A stretch of 5,527 nt of DNA from Rhodocyclaceae bacterium (GTDB lineage Bacteria; Pseudomonadota; Gammaproteobacteria; Burkholderiales; Rhodocyclaceae), in NCBI GenBank assembly GCA_018262875.1, contig JADFDL010000125.1, positions 1 through 5,527 of the forward strand. The letters are read 5' to 3'. The first letter of the stretch is position 1; each line of letters opens with the position of its first letter. The position numbers were made by a program, and so were the translations under genes. The notes below the pieces were generated by a model. That model ran no database searches, was not told where the DNA came from, and was given only the letters and a program-made list of their open reading frames with translations. Below are positions 1-4,927 of the stretch, piece after piece.

Positions 1-1
1 C

Positions 2-676
2 TTGTCGGCGCTATTCGATAGCGCGCCATTACCGGTGCTCCTCGAAATTCACGGCGCGGTGATGACCGGCTGGGTTTTGTTGTTGGTAATGCAGTCCGCA
101 CTAATTGTGTCGAGGCGAGTGCGTTGGCATCGTTCATTAGGAGTCGTCGGAGCCGTCTGGGCGGTTTTGGTGGTGGTTTCGGGTGTCGTGACGACGCTTC
201 GTGCGTCAGTGCGCGAAGTACGGCTGCATTCCGCCGTCGCGCCTATACAGCTAACGGTCACCGGCTTTGAATTGGTCGAAATGTTGTTACTCTCTTTTCT
301 GGTGGTCTTCGCCTTCCACTTCAGGCATCGCCGTGACGTCCACGGCCGGCTAATGCTCCTTACGATTTTCTGCATGCTTCCATCAGTAATTTCGCGCGCG
401 CCCGTGGATATATTTCCAAGCAACCTATCGATCTTATTGGGAGTTTATGGCTGCTTGGGAATTTGTGTGACAGTTGATACCGTTCGACAACGACGGGTAC
501 ATCCGGCGTTTGCTATCGGCGGCGCGATTATTGTCCTATCGCTTCTTGCGGCCTTTTTCGGAGCATACACGGAGGGGTGGCGAAACTTCCTGGCCCAGCG
601 CTTGGTATCGGCGGCCCAACAAGGCGCTCCCGCCGACATATTTGCCTCCGCTTCGCTCCAGCAAATCCGCGGCTGA
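2..676 (+). CDS. Multi-pass membrane protein of unknown function, probably 5'-partial, carried in an integron cassette
   Basis: The reading frame is open from the first bases of the window, and the TTG at position 2 is only a nominal start. Similar proteins as I know them begin with a further hydrophobic segment before the 'xHGxxMTxW' stretch, so the true start is probably upstream. About five hydrophobic segments are visible, near residues 20-36, 47-66, 83-105, 117-128 plus 140-158, and 170-188. Conserved-looking histidines sit in IHG (17), WHRSLG (43) and the basic FHFRHRRDVHG loop. Such histidines recall small heme- or cofactor-binding membrane families, including DUF2306-like proteins, but this is only a resemblance. 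The last 20 or so residues are encoded by the attC site at 614-691, and the stop codon lies inside its right arm. Function is not assigned. Confidence 0.7.
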   Translation: MSALFDSAPLPVLLEIHGAVMTGWVLLLVMQSALIVSRRVRWHRSLGVVGAVWAVLVVVSGVVTTLRASVREVRLHSAVAPIQLTVTGFELVEMLLLSFLVVFAFHFRHRRDVHGRLMLLTIFCMLPSVISRAPVDIFPSNLSILLGVYGCLGICVTVDTVRQRRVHPAFAIGGAIIVLSLLAAFFGAYTEGWRNFLAQRLVSAAQQGAPADIFASASLQQIRG

Positions 677-691
677 GCTTGTGCGTTAGGC
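614..691 (+). other. Integron attC recombination site (78 bp) ending cassette 1
   Basis: The left core GCCCAAC (614-620, RYYYAAC type) and right core GTTAGGC (685-691, GTTRRRY type) are complementary except at one position. Inside them CAAG (620-623) pairs with CTTG (678-681), GCTC (626-629) with GAGC (675-678, sharing one base with the previous pair as alternatives), CCGC (630-633) with GCGG (669-672), and ATTTGC (640-645) with GCAAAT (661-666). This leaves a 15-nt loop and unequal unpaired stretches (634-639 against 667-668), which are the extrahelical bases typical of attC bottom strands. The length is within the usual attC range. Recombination would occur between G685 and T686, so the next cassette begins at 686. 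Confidence 0.85.
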
Positions 692-701
692 CACTTGCTC
701 T

Positions 702-1064
702 ATGTTGCAGAACCCAGAAGCAGAAGCCTTCTTTCTTGCGCTGTCCGCGCACAGCGACGTGGCTGGCGAGTTAGCCGCCTCACTTGAGCGCTTGGGCGAG
801 TACGAGATTCACCACGCGCCCCGGGAATATGGCGCCGCATTCGTAACAACGAAGAACACGGTGTTTTGTGGTGCCGCCGCGATGAATGCAACTTACTGGC
901 GCCTACGACCGGCCGATGTCGAGGTGGCTCTAGCGACCGGCGCGGTTAGGGCTTCGTTTGGATCCGACTGGGTAGCTATTGAGCTATTTCGTAGTAACTG
1001 GCCGAAGCCAGATTTGCCGTTCTGGGCCTTGCGTGCTTACGATTTCGCTAGAACTGGGCAGTAG
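702..1064 (+). CDS. Small cassette-encoded protein of unknown function (120 aa)
   Basis: The ATG lies 11 bases after the attC core, with no clear Shine-Dalgarno sequence. That close spacing is usual for integron gene cassettes, where translation may depend on the preceding gene or on a promoter outside the array. The protein is soluble, with no signal peptide or membrane segment. It has an alpha-helical N-terminus (residues 1-32), then mixed strands. The second half is distinctive: FCGAAAMNATYWRLRP, a helix DVEVALATG, SFGSDWVAIELFR, and an aromatic, proline-rich end WPKPDLPFWALRAYDFAR. The order of these blocks faintly recalls the luciferase-associated DUF5519 fold, but I cannot confirm it. 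It is a credible real gene: ordinary protein-like composition, full length, and stop just before an attC-like motif. Function unknown. Confidence 0.8.
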   Translation: MLQNPEAEAFFLALSAHSDVAGELAASLERLGEYEIHHAPREYGAAFVTTKNTVFCGAAAMNATYWRLRPADVEVALATGAVRASFGSDWVAIELFRSNWPKPDLPFWALRAYDFARTGQ

Positions 1065-1298
1065 CCGGCCAATCGGCCTAGCAACTCGTATATGGATTCC
1101 TCCCGCAAGTAGGAGATCGGATCGGGTTTGATGGCTGTTGGAGAAGTGCCTGCAGTCATATATCCGGCACCTGAGGTGGGAATGTGGTGTCCCGTGCCGA
1201 GATGGAATCTGCGTCATCGTGGTGCCAATCGCTGCAAGCGACGCAGCGGACTGCGCCAGAAGTGTTATCGGCATCGCACGGCGCGCTCAGCTCAAACG
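1065..1298. other. Non-coding stretch with degenerate attC left half and attC-like right core
   Basis: No convincing gene is visible here. Twelve bases after the preceding stop, GCCTAGCAACTCG (1076-1088) matches the common attC left end GCCTAACAACTCG except for one A-to-G change in the core. The only GTTRRRY core downstream is GTTAGAC at 1298-1304, preceded by GCTCAGCTCAAAC, which looks like a typical attC right arm. The span is 229 bp, well above usual attC lengths, so these are either two halves of different sites or one site enlarged by inserted DNA. Two hairpins lie between them: CGGCAC/GTGCCG (1165-1170 with 1194-1199, with inner GGGA/TCCC) and CGCTGC/GCAGCG near 1230-1248. Their role is unknown. 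Confidence 0.45.
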
Positions 1299-1425
1299 TT
1301 AGACCTGCCCGATGAAGGGCGGAGCATACCCACACACCCGATTTCCACAGTCAATGACCTTCGGCGATGGCTGGATGACGTACTTGATGGACTCGGACTG
1401 ACTGGCAGCATCGCCATGGCGGGCC
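1299..1425 (+). pseudogene. Alpha/beta-hydrolase fragment, cut by the IS
   Basis: In the frame with codons at 1299, 1302 and so on, the translation LDLPDEGRSIPTHP followed by VNDLRRWLDDVLDGLGL and IAMAGL matches the region just before the catalytic serine of alpha/beta-hydrolases. It holds the 'D-x-x-G-x-S' loop, the helix before the nucleophile, and the strand leading to the G-x-S-x-G elbow. The IS left end at 1426 falls right after AGL, so the elbow and everything after it are missing. Upstream of 1299 the same frame stays open to 1128 but no longer looks like a hydrolase, and no hydrolase N-terminus is seen. The fragment therefore lacks both ends and cannot be functional. The identification rests on about 40 residues. 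Confidence 0.6.
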
Positions 1426-1450
1426 TGACCTGCCCCCCGTTTTCAGTGCC
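1426..1450 (+). repeat. IS left terminal inverted repeat (IRL)
   Basis: The first 12 bases are identical to the reverse complement of the right end. The remainder matches with two mismatches and one extra base (CGTTTTCAGTGCC against AGCTTTAGTGCC). The left end also places the start of orfA about 70 bp inside the element, as usual for this group. Confidence 0.9.
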
Positions 1451-1493
1451 AGCGAGAGGTTAGTAGAGTCCGATTTCCGAGGAGAGATCGGGC

Positions 1494-1760
1494 ATGAAGA
1501 AGTCGAGATTTACGGACGAGCAGATCATTGGGTTTCTGAAGCAGGTGGAGAGCGGCGTGGCGGTGAAGGACCTGGGGCGCAAGCACGGGTTCAGCGATGC
1601 GGCGTTCTACAAGTGGCGGGCCAGGTTCGGCGGGATGGACGTGTCGGAAGCGCGGCGGCTGCGTGAACTGGAAGGCGAGAACAGCAAGCTGAAGAAGCTT
1701 CTGGCCGAGGCGATGCTGGACATCGAAGCGCTGAAGGTAGTCGCGCGGGGAAAGCGCTGA
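1494..1760 (+). CDS. IS3-family transposase OrfA (DNA-binding subunit)
   Basis: This 88-residue protein supplies the DNA-binding part of an IS3 transposase. Residues 5-47 form the helix-turn-helix of the transposase_8 type ([12 protein letters not shown], then [25 protein letters not shown]), which recognises the terminal repeats. Residues 52-82 are a coiled coil with leucines at 56, 59, 66, 69, 70, 75 and 80, used for multimerisation. A good ribosome binding site, GAGGAG (1479-1484), stands 9 bases before the ATG. The reading frame ends in TGA at 1758-1760, four bases after the slippery heptamer GGGAAAG, so part of the ribosomes should pass into orfB. OrfA alone usually acts as a regulator of transposition in this family. 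Confidence 0.93.
   Translation: MKKSRFTDEQIIGFLKQVESGVAVKDLGRKHGFSDAAFYKWRARFGGMDVSEARRLRELEGENSKLKKLLAEAMLDIEALKVVARGKR
1748..1754 (+). promoter_or_regulatory. Programmed -1 frameshift site G_GGA_AAG between orfA and orfB
   Basis: In the orfA frame the codons are GGA (1749-1751) and AAG (1752-1754), preceded by G. This fits the X_XXY_YYZ rule exactly, and slipping back one base gives GGG AAA. The orfB frame is open across this point, giving ...[16 protein letters not shown]. The joint product would be 87 + 287 = 374 residues. A short stem, GCGCT (1754-1758) with AGCGC (1768-1772), lies immediately downstream. It is closer than the usual 5-9 base spacing, so its part as stimulator is doubtful. 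Confidence 0.75.
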
Positions 1761-1792
1761 GCCCGCTAGCGCGACGCGAAGCGGTCGAGGCC

Positions 1793-2617
1793 ATGCGGGC
1801 GAAGACGGTGATCTCGGAGCGACGGGCGTGTCAGCTGATGGCGATCTCGCGGACCGTGTTGCACTACGCGGCCAGGCCGGAGATCGACGGTGGACAGCTG
1901 CGGCATCGGATCACGGAGCTGGCGAGCCAGCGACGGCGGTTCGGCTACCGGCGCATCCACGCGCTGTTGCGCCGGGAAGGAGCGCGGGTCAACGTGAAGC
2001 GCGTGCACCGGCTGTACCAGCTCGAGGGGCTGCAAGTGCGGCGCAGGAAGCGCCGGCACGGCGTGGCGGTCGAGAGAAGACCGCTGCAGATGCCCACGGC
2101 GCCGAACCAGGTGTGGTCGATGGATTTCGTCAGCGATGCATTGGAGTACGGGCGGCGGATCAAGTGCCTGACCATTGTGGATGACTTCACGAAGGAGTCG
2201 GTGGACATCGTGGTGGACCACGGCATCGGCGGGGACTACGTGGCGCGGGTGCTGGATCGGGCAGGCCAATTCCGCGGGCTGCCGCAGGTGATTCGCACGG
2301 ATCAGGGGCCGGAGTTCACCGGCAAGGCGCTGGATCAGTGGGCATGGCAACGCGGCGTGGCCCTGCGGCTGATCGAGGCTGGCAAGCCCACGCAGAACGC
2401 GTACATCGAAAGCTTCAACGGCAAGTTCCGGGACGAGTGCCTGAACGAGCACTGGTTCCGATCGCTGGCCGAGGCTCGTGTCCTGATTGCCGCCTGGCGC
2501 AAGGACTACAACCAGTCCCGGCCGCACAGCGCGCTCGAGTACCGCACGCCGGCGGAGTTCGCCGCTGCCTTTCGGGCCCGGCATGCCGGGCCCGAAAGGC
2601 AAGAGGCATGGAGTTGA
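1793..2617 (+). CDS. IS3-family transposase OrfB (DDE integrase-type catalytic subunit)
   Basis: This is the catalytic half of the transposase, which cuts and joins DNA at the IS ends. Residues 1-100 hold the HTH_21-like region ([18 protein letters not shown], then [17 protein letters not shown]). The rve integrase core follows, with catalytic D111 (WSMDFVSD), D170 (IRTDQGPEF) and E206 ([17 protein letters not shown]). The spacing between the last two is 35 residues, the classic DD(35)E. The start at 1793 is nominal, since the frame is open upstream to the frameshift site and family proteins contain the [13 protein letters not shown] segment. Most active enzyme is therefore expected as the OrfAB fusion. 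The last ~15 residues are encoded by a long perfect palindrome. No stop codon or missing key residue breaks the protein. Confidence 0.93.
   Translation: MRAKTVISERRACQLMAISRTVLHYAARPEIDGGQLRHRITELASQRRRFGYRRIHALLRREGARVNVKRVHRLYQLEGLQVRRRKRRHGVAVERRPLQMPTAPNQVWSMDFVSDALEYGRRIKCLTIVDDFTKESVDIVVDHGIGGDYVARVLDRAGQFRGLPQVIRTDQGPEFTGKALDQWAWQRGVALRLIEAGKPTQNAYIESFNGKFRDECLNEHWFRSLAEARVLIAAWRKDYNQSRPHSALEYRTPAEFAAAFRARHAGPERQEAWS
2566..2601. repeat. 36-bp perfect palindrome inside the 3' end of orfB
   Basis: The sequence is self-complementary without mismatch around its centre at 2583/2584 (central CATG), with arms rich in GGGCCCGG and flanked by TGCCTTTC and GAAAGGCA. In RNA it would form a very stable 16-17 bp hairpin just before the orfB stop codon (2615). 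It could end transcription, slow 3' decay or block entry of outside transcripts, but no T-tract follows. It encodes the C-terminal FRARHAGPE. Confidence 0.85.
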
Positions 2618-2655
2618 GGTAGTGTCGCAACCAAGGACTTTACGAACTTATCCTC

Positions 2656-2679
2656 GGCACTAAAGCTGGGGGCAGGTCA
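2656..2679 (-). repeat. IS right terminal inverted repeat (IRR)
   Basis: The reverse complement reads TGACCTGCCCCCAGCTTT followed by AGTGCC and matches the left end. It lies 38 bases past the orfB stop, which is the usual compact ending for this group. Confidence 0.9.
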
Positions 2680-2805
2680 CTCGCACCGTCGATCCTGTTC
2701 GACCAGTTCTCGCGCAATGCCTTTCTCGGCCGCGAAGGACTGCAGGCCACCGGCCCCCACGCACTCCACCTCGCGCGAGAAGCGCTGGCTTCTAGCCACA
2801 TGGAT
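2680..2805 (+). pseudogene. DUF924-like gene fragment, truncated by the IS on its left
   Basis: Reading in the frame starting CTC at 2680, the peptide SILFDQFSRNAF, then LGREGLQATGPHALHLAREAL, corresponds to the conserved core of DUF924 proteins (pattern LxLLDQFPRNxxRGTxxAFATDxxALxLAREA). The N-terminal half of the domain is missing and would lie where the IS now stands. After about 2805 the frame stays open (to 3099) but no longer resembles the family, and it runs into the HxlR gene on the other strand. The gene is therefore broken at both ends. DUF924 has no settled function. The call rests on one 35-residue block, but the DQFxRN signature is specific. Confidence 0.6.
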
Positions 2806-2938
2806 CCGGTGGACGGGGCCAGCATGGTGCGCCGGTGGCTTGGCTGGCCGACGCAGCACGAGGCCACCACTTGCAACAGAACTGCCTTGCTCGTCGGATC
2901 AGCACCACGGCAACCCGGACCACTTGCGAGAACGCGCA

Positions 2939-3283
2939 CTACAGGGGTGCCTGTGGCAGCACTTTCGCCCATGTCCTGGCAATTGCTCCCAGCGGCACGA
3001 GCTGATCGTAGATTTGCCGGCCGAGCCGGGTCGCCGAATACCCTTGCCCGGTCTTTTCAATCAGCCCGGCGGTCTGCAGTTCCTGTATCCGATGATTGAG
3101 GACCGAGGGAGAAATCGTCTCGCATCGCTCCTGCAGCACGCGGAACGTTGCCGGCCCGCGCTCACACAGCGTCCAGAGAACCCCCATCGCCCACCTGCGG
3201 CCCAGCAGATCGAGTAGCGCCATGATCGGCGCACCCGAACGCGACCCACGAACCTTGCGCCCCGGTCTCGGAATGTCACGCAT
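2939..3283 (-). CDS. HxlR-family winged-helix transcriptional regulator
   Basis: The 114-residue length is normal for HxlR/MarR-like regulators. The family layout is clear: ALLDLLGRRWAMGVLWTLCERGPATFRVLQ (residues 22-51), the recognition helix region ISPSVLNHRIQELQTAGLIEK (58-78), the wing with GYSATRLGRQIY, and a C-terminal dimerisation helix ending in IARTWAKVL. HxlR proteins bind as dimers to dyad operators and often repress a divergent detoxification gene in response to aldehydes, quinones or thiol stress. The N-terminal cysteine used as sensor in some members is not present. The only cysteines are at residues 40 and 54. The ATG at 3281-3283 is chosen for length, though M21 is possible. 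It is divergent from the GST gene, with a shared 79-bp gap. Confidence 0.88.
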   Translation of the reverse strand: MRDIPRPGRKVRGSRSGAPIMALLDLLGRRWAMGVLWTLCERGPATFRVLQERCETISPSVLNHRIQELQTAGLIEKTGQGYSATRLGRQIYDQLVPLGAIARTWAKVLPQAPL

Positions 3284-3299
3284 GGTTTCCCGCCCGATC

Positions 3300-3341
3300 G
3301 TTGCTTCGAAAAGAATAGCATGCTACGGTTTTGATAGCAAC
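3300..3341. promoter_or_regulatory. 42-bp dyad: candidate HxlR operator overlapping divergent promoters
   Basis: Three symmetric blocks share one centre at 3320/3321: GTTGCT with AGCAAC (3300-3305, 3336-3341), AAAA with TTTT (3309-3312, 3329-3332), and the perfect 10-mer TAGCATGCTA (3316-3325). On the minus strand TTGCTA (3340-3335), a 17-base spacer and TATTCT (3317-3312) form a good sigma-70-type promoter for the regulator. On the plus strand TTGCTT (3301-3306), 17 bases and TACGGT (3324-3329) form a weaker one for the GST gene. A bound dimer would cover both, allowing repression and autoregulation together. The symmetry is seen directly. Binding is inferred. Confidence 0.6.
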
Positions 3342-3362
3342 TTGATTCGCGGAGCGACATCG

Positions 3363-4208
3363 ATGGCTACGCCCATCCTGTATTCGGGAACGAAGAACGC
3401 CTCAAGCTGGGCCATGCGCGCCTGGCTTGCCTTGCGCGAGGCGCGCATCGAGTTCACCGAAGAGGTCGTCGACATTCGCCGGCCGCAGCGGTTCATCAAC
3501 CTTGCCCGCATCGGTGCCTTTTCGCCACCCGCGATGGTGCCGGTCCTGGTGGACGGAAATACAGTGATTGCCGATTCACTGGCTATCATGGAATTTGCCA
3601 ACGATCTCGCGGGCGGTGCGCTTCTACCGCACCAGGCCGCGGACCGGGCTCGTGCCCGTTCGCTGATGGCGTGGCAACACGCCGGGTTATCAAACATCTG
3701 TCAACGGATTTCTTTCGAAAGCGCGTTTTACCCGTTCAAGCGACCGCTCATGAACGTCGAACGCGCGGAATGCAGGCGGCTTTTCCATTGTCTCGAGCGA
3801 AATCTCGAATTGAGCGGCGGACCCTATTTGTTCGGGCAGCTGTCTCTCGCGGACCTGATGCTGGTTCCTACGGTGGTCCGTCTCACGCGGCATGATCTTG
3901 AACTCGCACCCTGGCAGCGCTCGACATCCTGGACAGCTGCATTGCTCGAAAGGCCCGCAGTAGTCGAATGGCTGACGCAGGCCGACGCGCTGCCTCACAT
4001 ATGGCTCGACGACTACCTTTCCCCCAGGGACGCCCAACTGCCCGAGCTCGGACAAGTCACCCTGCATGAACCGCCCACGACTTCCCACCGCGAACCGCCG
4101 GCTGCTGAACCCGGCCGTCAGGCTGCGGGTGGCCTTTTGCAACCGCCTTTCGCGGGCCGAATGCCATCACCAATGGCTGACTCCTCGAGGATTCGGCCAT
4201 GGCTGTAG
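3363..4208 (+). CDS. Glutathione S-transferase family protein with extra C-terminal tail
   Basis: The N-terminal thioredoxin-like domain (residues 1-82) shows ILYSGTKNASSWAMRAWLAL with serines at 14-15 in the active-site position. It also has the cis-proline motif MVPVL (58-62) and ADSLAIMEF (70-78), the usual glutathione gamma-glutamyl binding element. The helical C-domain (about 90-215) has the N-capping box S161-L-A-D164 in LSLADLMLVP. Such enzymes conjugate, reduce or isomerise electrophiles with glutathione in the cytoplasm. The ATG at 3363 follows GGAG (3351-3354). The longer upstream open frame is only the shadow of the regulator gene. At 281 residues it is about 50 longer than usual. 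The tail after residue 230 is rich in P, E, R and A and looks unstructured, so it may come from a lost stop codon. Its last codons overlap the next ORF by 10 bases, implying coupled translation. Confidence 0.88.
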   Translation: MATPILYSGTKNASSWAMRAWLALREARIEFTEEVVDIRRPQRFINLARIGAFSPPAMVPVLVDGNTVIADSLAIMEFANDLAGGALLPHQAADRARARSLMAWQHAGLSNICQRISFESAFYPFKRPLMNVERAECRRLFHCLERNLELSGGPYLFGQLSLADLMLVPTVVRLTRHDLELAPWQRSTSWTAALLERPAVVEWLTQADALPHIWLDDYLSPRDAQLPELGQVTLHEPPTTSHREPPAAEPGRQAAGGLLQPPFAGRMPSPMADSSRIRPWL

Positions 4209-4927
4209 TCGGTCCACTCAGATACTTGCGCGTCGTTCTGGTTCTGGCCGGCCTCGCGTGCCTTGCTCTCTACCCGCTGATGCTTTTCTGGCCGACCGGC
4301 TGGGCCTGGCACGTCGGTCACTCGGCTTACCCAATGATGCTCGTTGGTATCTACGCCACGCTTGGAGTGTTCTTGATCGTAGCCGCACGCGATCCATTGG
4401 CCCATCTGAGCCTGATCTGGTTCACCGTGTGGTCCAGCGTCATCCACGGAGGAATCATGGCCGTTCAGGCAGTCACCCAGCCTGACCAGATGGGGCACCT
4501 GGCGGGTGACGTGCCGGCGCTTTCCATAGTGGCAATTGCCTTGGCGGTCCTGACGCGCCGGTCGCGAGGCACAGATGCGCCATACCGCAGCAAGATCGAT
4601 ACCTTTAACAGTGCCCGTAAGGAGTGCGACATGATTGGTGTCGTCGTCACGTTTCGTTGCGCAGAGATTTTCGACGAGCGGTCCATCCGGAAGATCGCCG
4701 AGTCCGCTCGCGCAAGGTTTACCGGGATGCCCGGGCTGCGCTCAAAGGCATTCACGTTCAATTCCGGAAAGCGTGAGGCCATGAACTTCTACGTCTGGGA
4801 TACCGAGGACGCTGCCAAGGCGTTCTTCACCGAAGACCTGCTCCAGCGGGTGGCCGGTCTCTACGGCGTGCGCCCTCACGTCGAATTCGTGCAGATTGCC
4901 GCGCTCGTCGAGAACAACCGGGCCTGA
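4199..4927 (+). CDS. In-frame DUF6632-like membrane domain joined to YdhR/monooxygenase-like domain
   Basis: Residues 1-122 form a small membrane protein with four hydrophobic segments (about 10-30, 44-63, 70-90 and 105-119) and the conserved-looking HPAY-type motif HSAYPMMLVGIYATLGVFL. WFTVWSSVIHGGIMAVQ and GHLAGDVPAL complete the pattern I know as DUF6632. Residues 145-242 form a separate soluble domain of the ferredoxin-like alpha/beta-barrel type. A polar linker of about 22 residues joins them. In related genomes I would expect two genes, the first ending near residue 125. A GAGG box (4187-4190) precedes the ATG by 8 bases. Whether the product is one protein, two, or both cannot be told from sequence alone. 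The ORF is co-directional with the GST gene and overlaps its end, so it probably belongs to the same HxlR-controlled unit. Confidence 0.75.
   Translation: MAVVGPLRYLRVVLVLAGLACLALYPLMLFWPTGWAWHVGHSAYPMMLVGIYATLGVFLIVAARDPLAHLSLIWFTVWSSVIHGGIMAVQAVTQPDQMGHLAGDVPALSIVAIALAVLTRRSRGTDAPYRSKIDTFNSARKECDMIGVVVTFRCAEIFDERSIRKIAESARARFTGMPGLRSKAFTFNSGKREAMNFYVWDTEDAAKAFFTEDLLQRVAGLYGVRPHVEFVQIAALVENNRA
4619..4624 (+). promoter_or_regulatory. Strong internal ribosome binding site for the second domain
   Basis: AAGGAG stands 6 bases before the ATG at 4631, an optimal Shine-Dalgarno arrangement. It lies inside an open frame, in the linker between two domains, exactly where an independent start is wanted. 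It is stronger than the binding site of the ORF that contains it. Confidence 0.7.
4631..4927 (+). CDS. YdhR-like / putative monooxygenase small protein (alternative internal start, 98 aa)
   Basis: Starting at the internal ATG, the product is MIGVVVTFRCAEIF..., about the usual length (around 100 residues) of stand-alone YdhR-like proteins. It shows the first strand IGVVVTF, a helix DERSIRKIAESARARF, the turn TGMPGLRSKAFTF, a strand NFYVWDTEDAAKAFFTEDLL, and a final strand VRPHVEFVQIAALV. This beta-alpha-beta plan with GMPGL and YxW belongs to dimeric alpha/beta-barrel proteins, often associated with oxidation of aromatic or quinone compounds. No catalytic residue can be named here. Next to a GST and an HxlR regulator, a part in detoxification is likely. 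It is listed separately because its own ribosome binding site suggests it was, or still is, a gene in its own right. Confidence 0.65.
   Translation: MIGVVVTFRCAEIFDERSIRKIAESARARFTGMPGLRSKAFTFNSGKREAMNFYVWDTEDAAKAFFTEDLLQRVAGLYGVRPHVEFVQIAALVENNRA

Larger units (their letters stand above)
1426..2679 (+). mobile_element. Complete IS3-family insertion sequence, IS407-like group (1254 bp)
   Basis: Both ends carry the same terminal inverted repeat starting TGACCTGCCCCC. Between them are orfA and orfB in the classic IS3 arrangement, with orfB in the -1 frame and a slippery heptamer at the overlap. The 5'-TGA...TCA-3' ends, the size and the OrfA sequence ([17 protein letters not shown]...) are those of the IS407 group. 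Both frames are open and the DDE triad is present, so the element may still be active. That group usually makes a 4-bp target duplication. Here the four bases before are GGCC and after are CTCG, so there is none. The IS lies between fragments of two unrelated genes. Confidence 0.92.

Noticed and set aside
1312..1401. Small 29-codon ORF (MKGGAYPHTRF...) close behind the GTTAGAC core, as a mini-cassette gene
   Set aside because: It is in a different frame from the hydrolase-like reading, has no ribosome binding site and no family resemblance, and is short enough to occur by chance.
1128..1463. A 111-codon plus-strand open frame upstream of the IS as a gene
   Set aside because: Only the part from about 1299 to 1425 resembles a protein family. 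The upstream part is arginine-rich and unlike a hydrolase, and the last residues are read from the IS terminal repeat.
1766..2602. Long minus-strand open frame opposite orfB (278 codons)
   Set aside because: This is an antisense shadow of a GC-rich gene. It is rich in R, P, H and L, with no motifs, and the plus strand has a clear DDE transposase.
2800..3099. Continuation of the DUF924-like frame as a separate gene
   Set aside because: After about 2805 it loses family character and overlaps the well-supported HxlR gene on the other strand.
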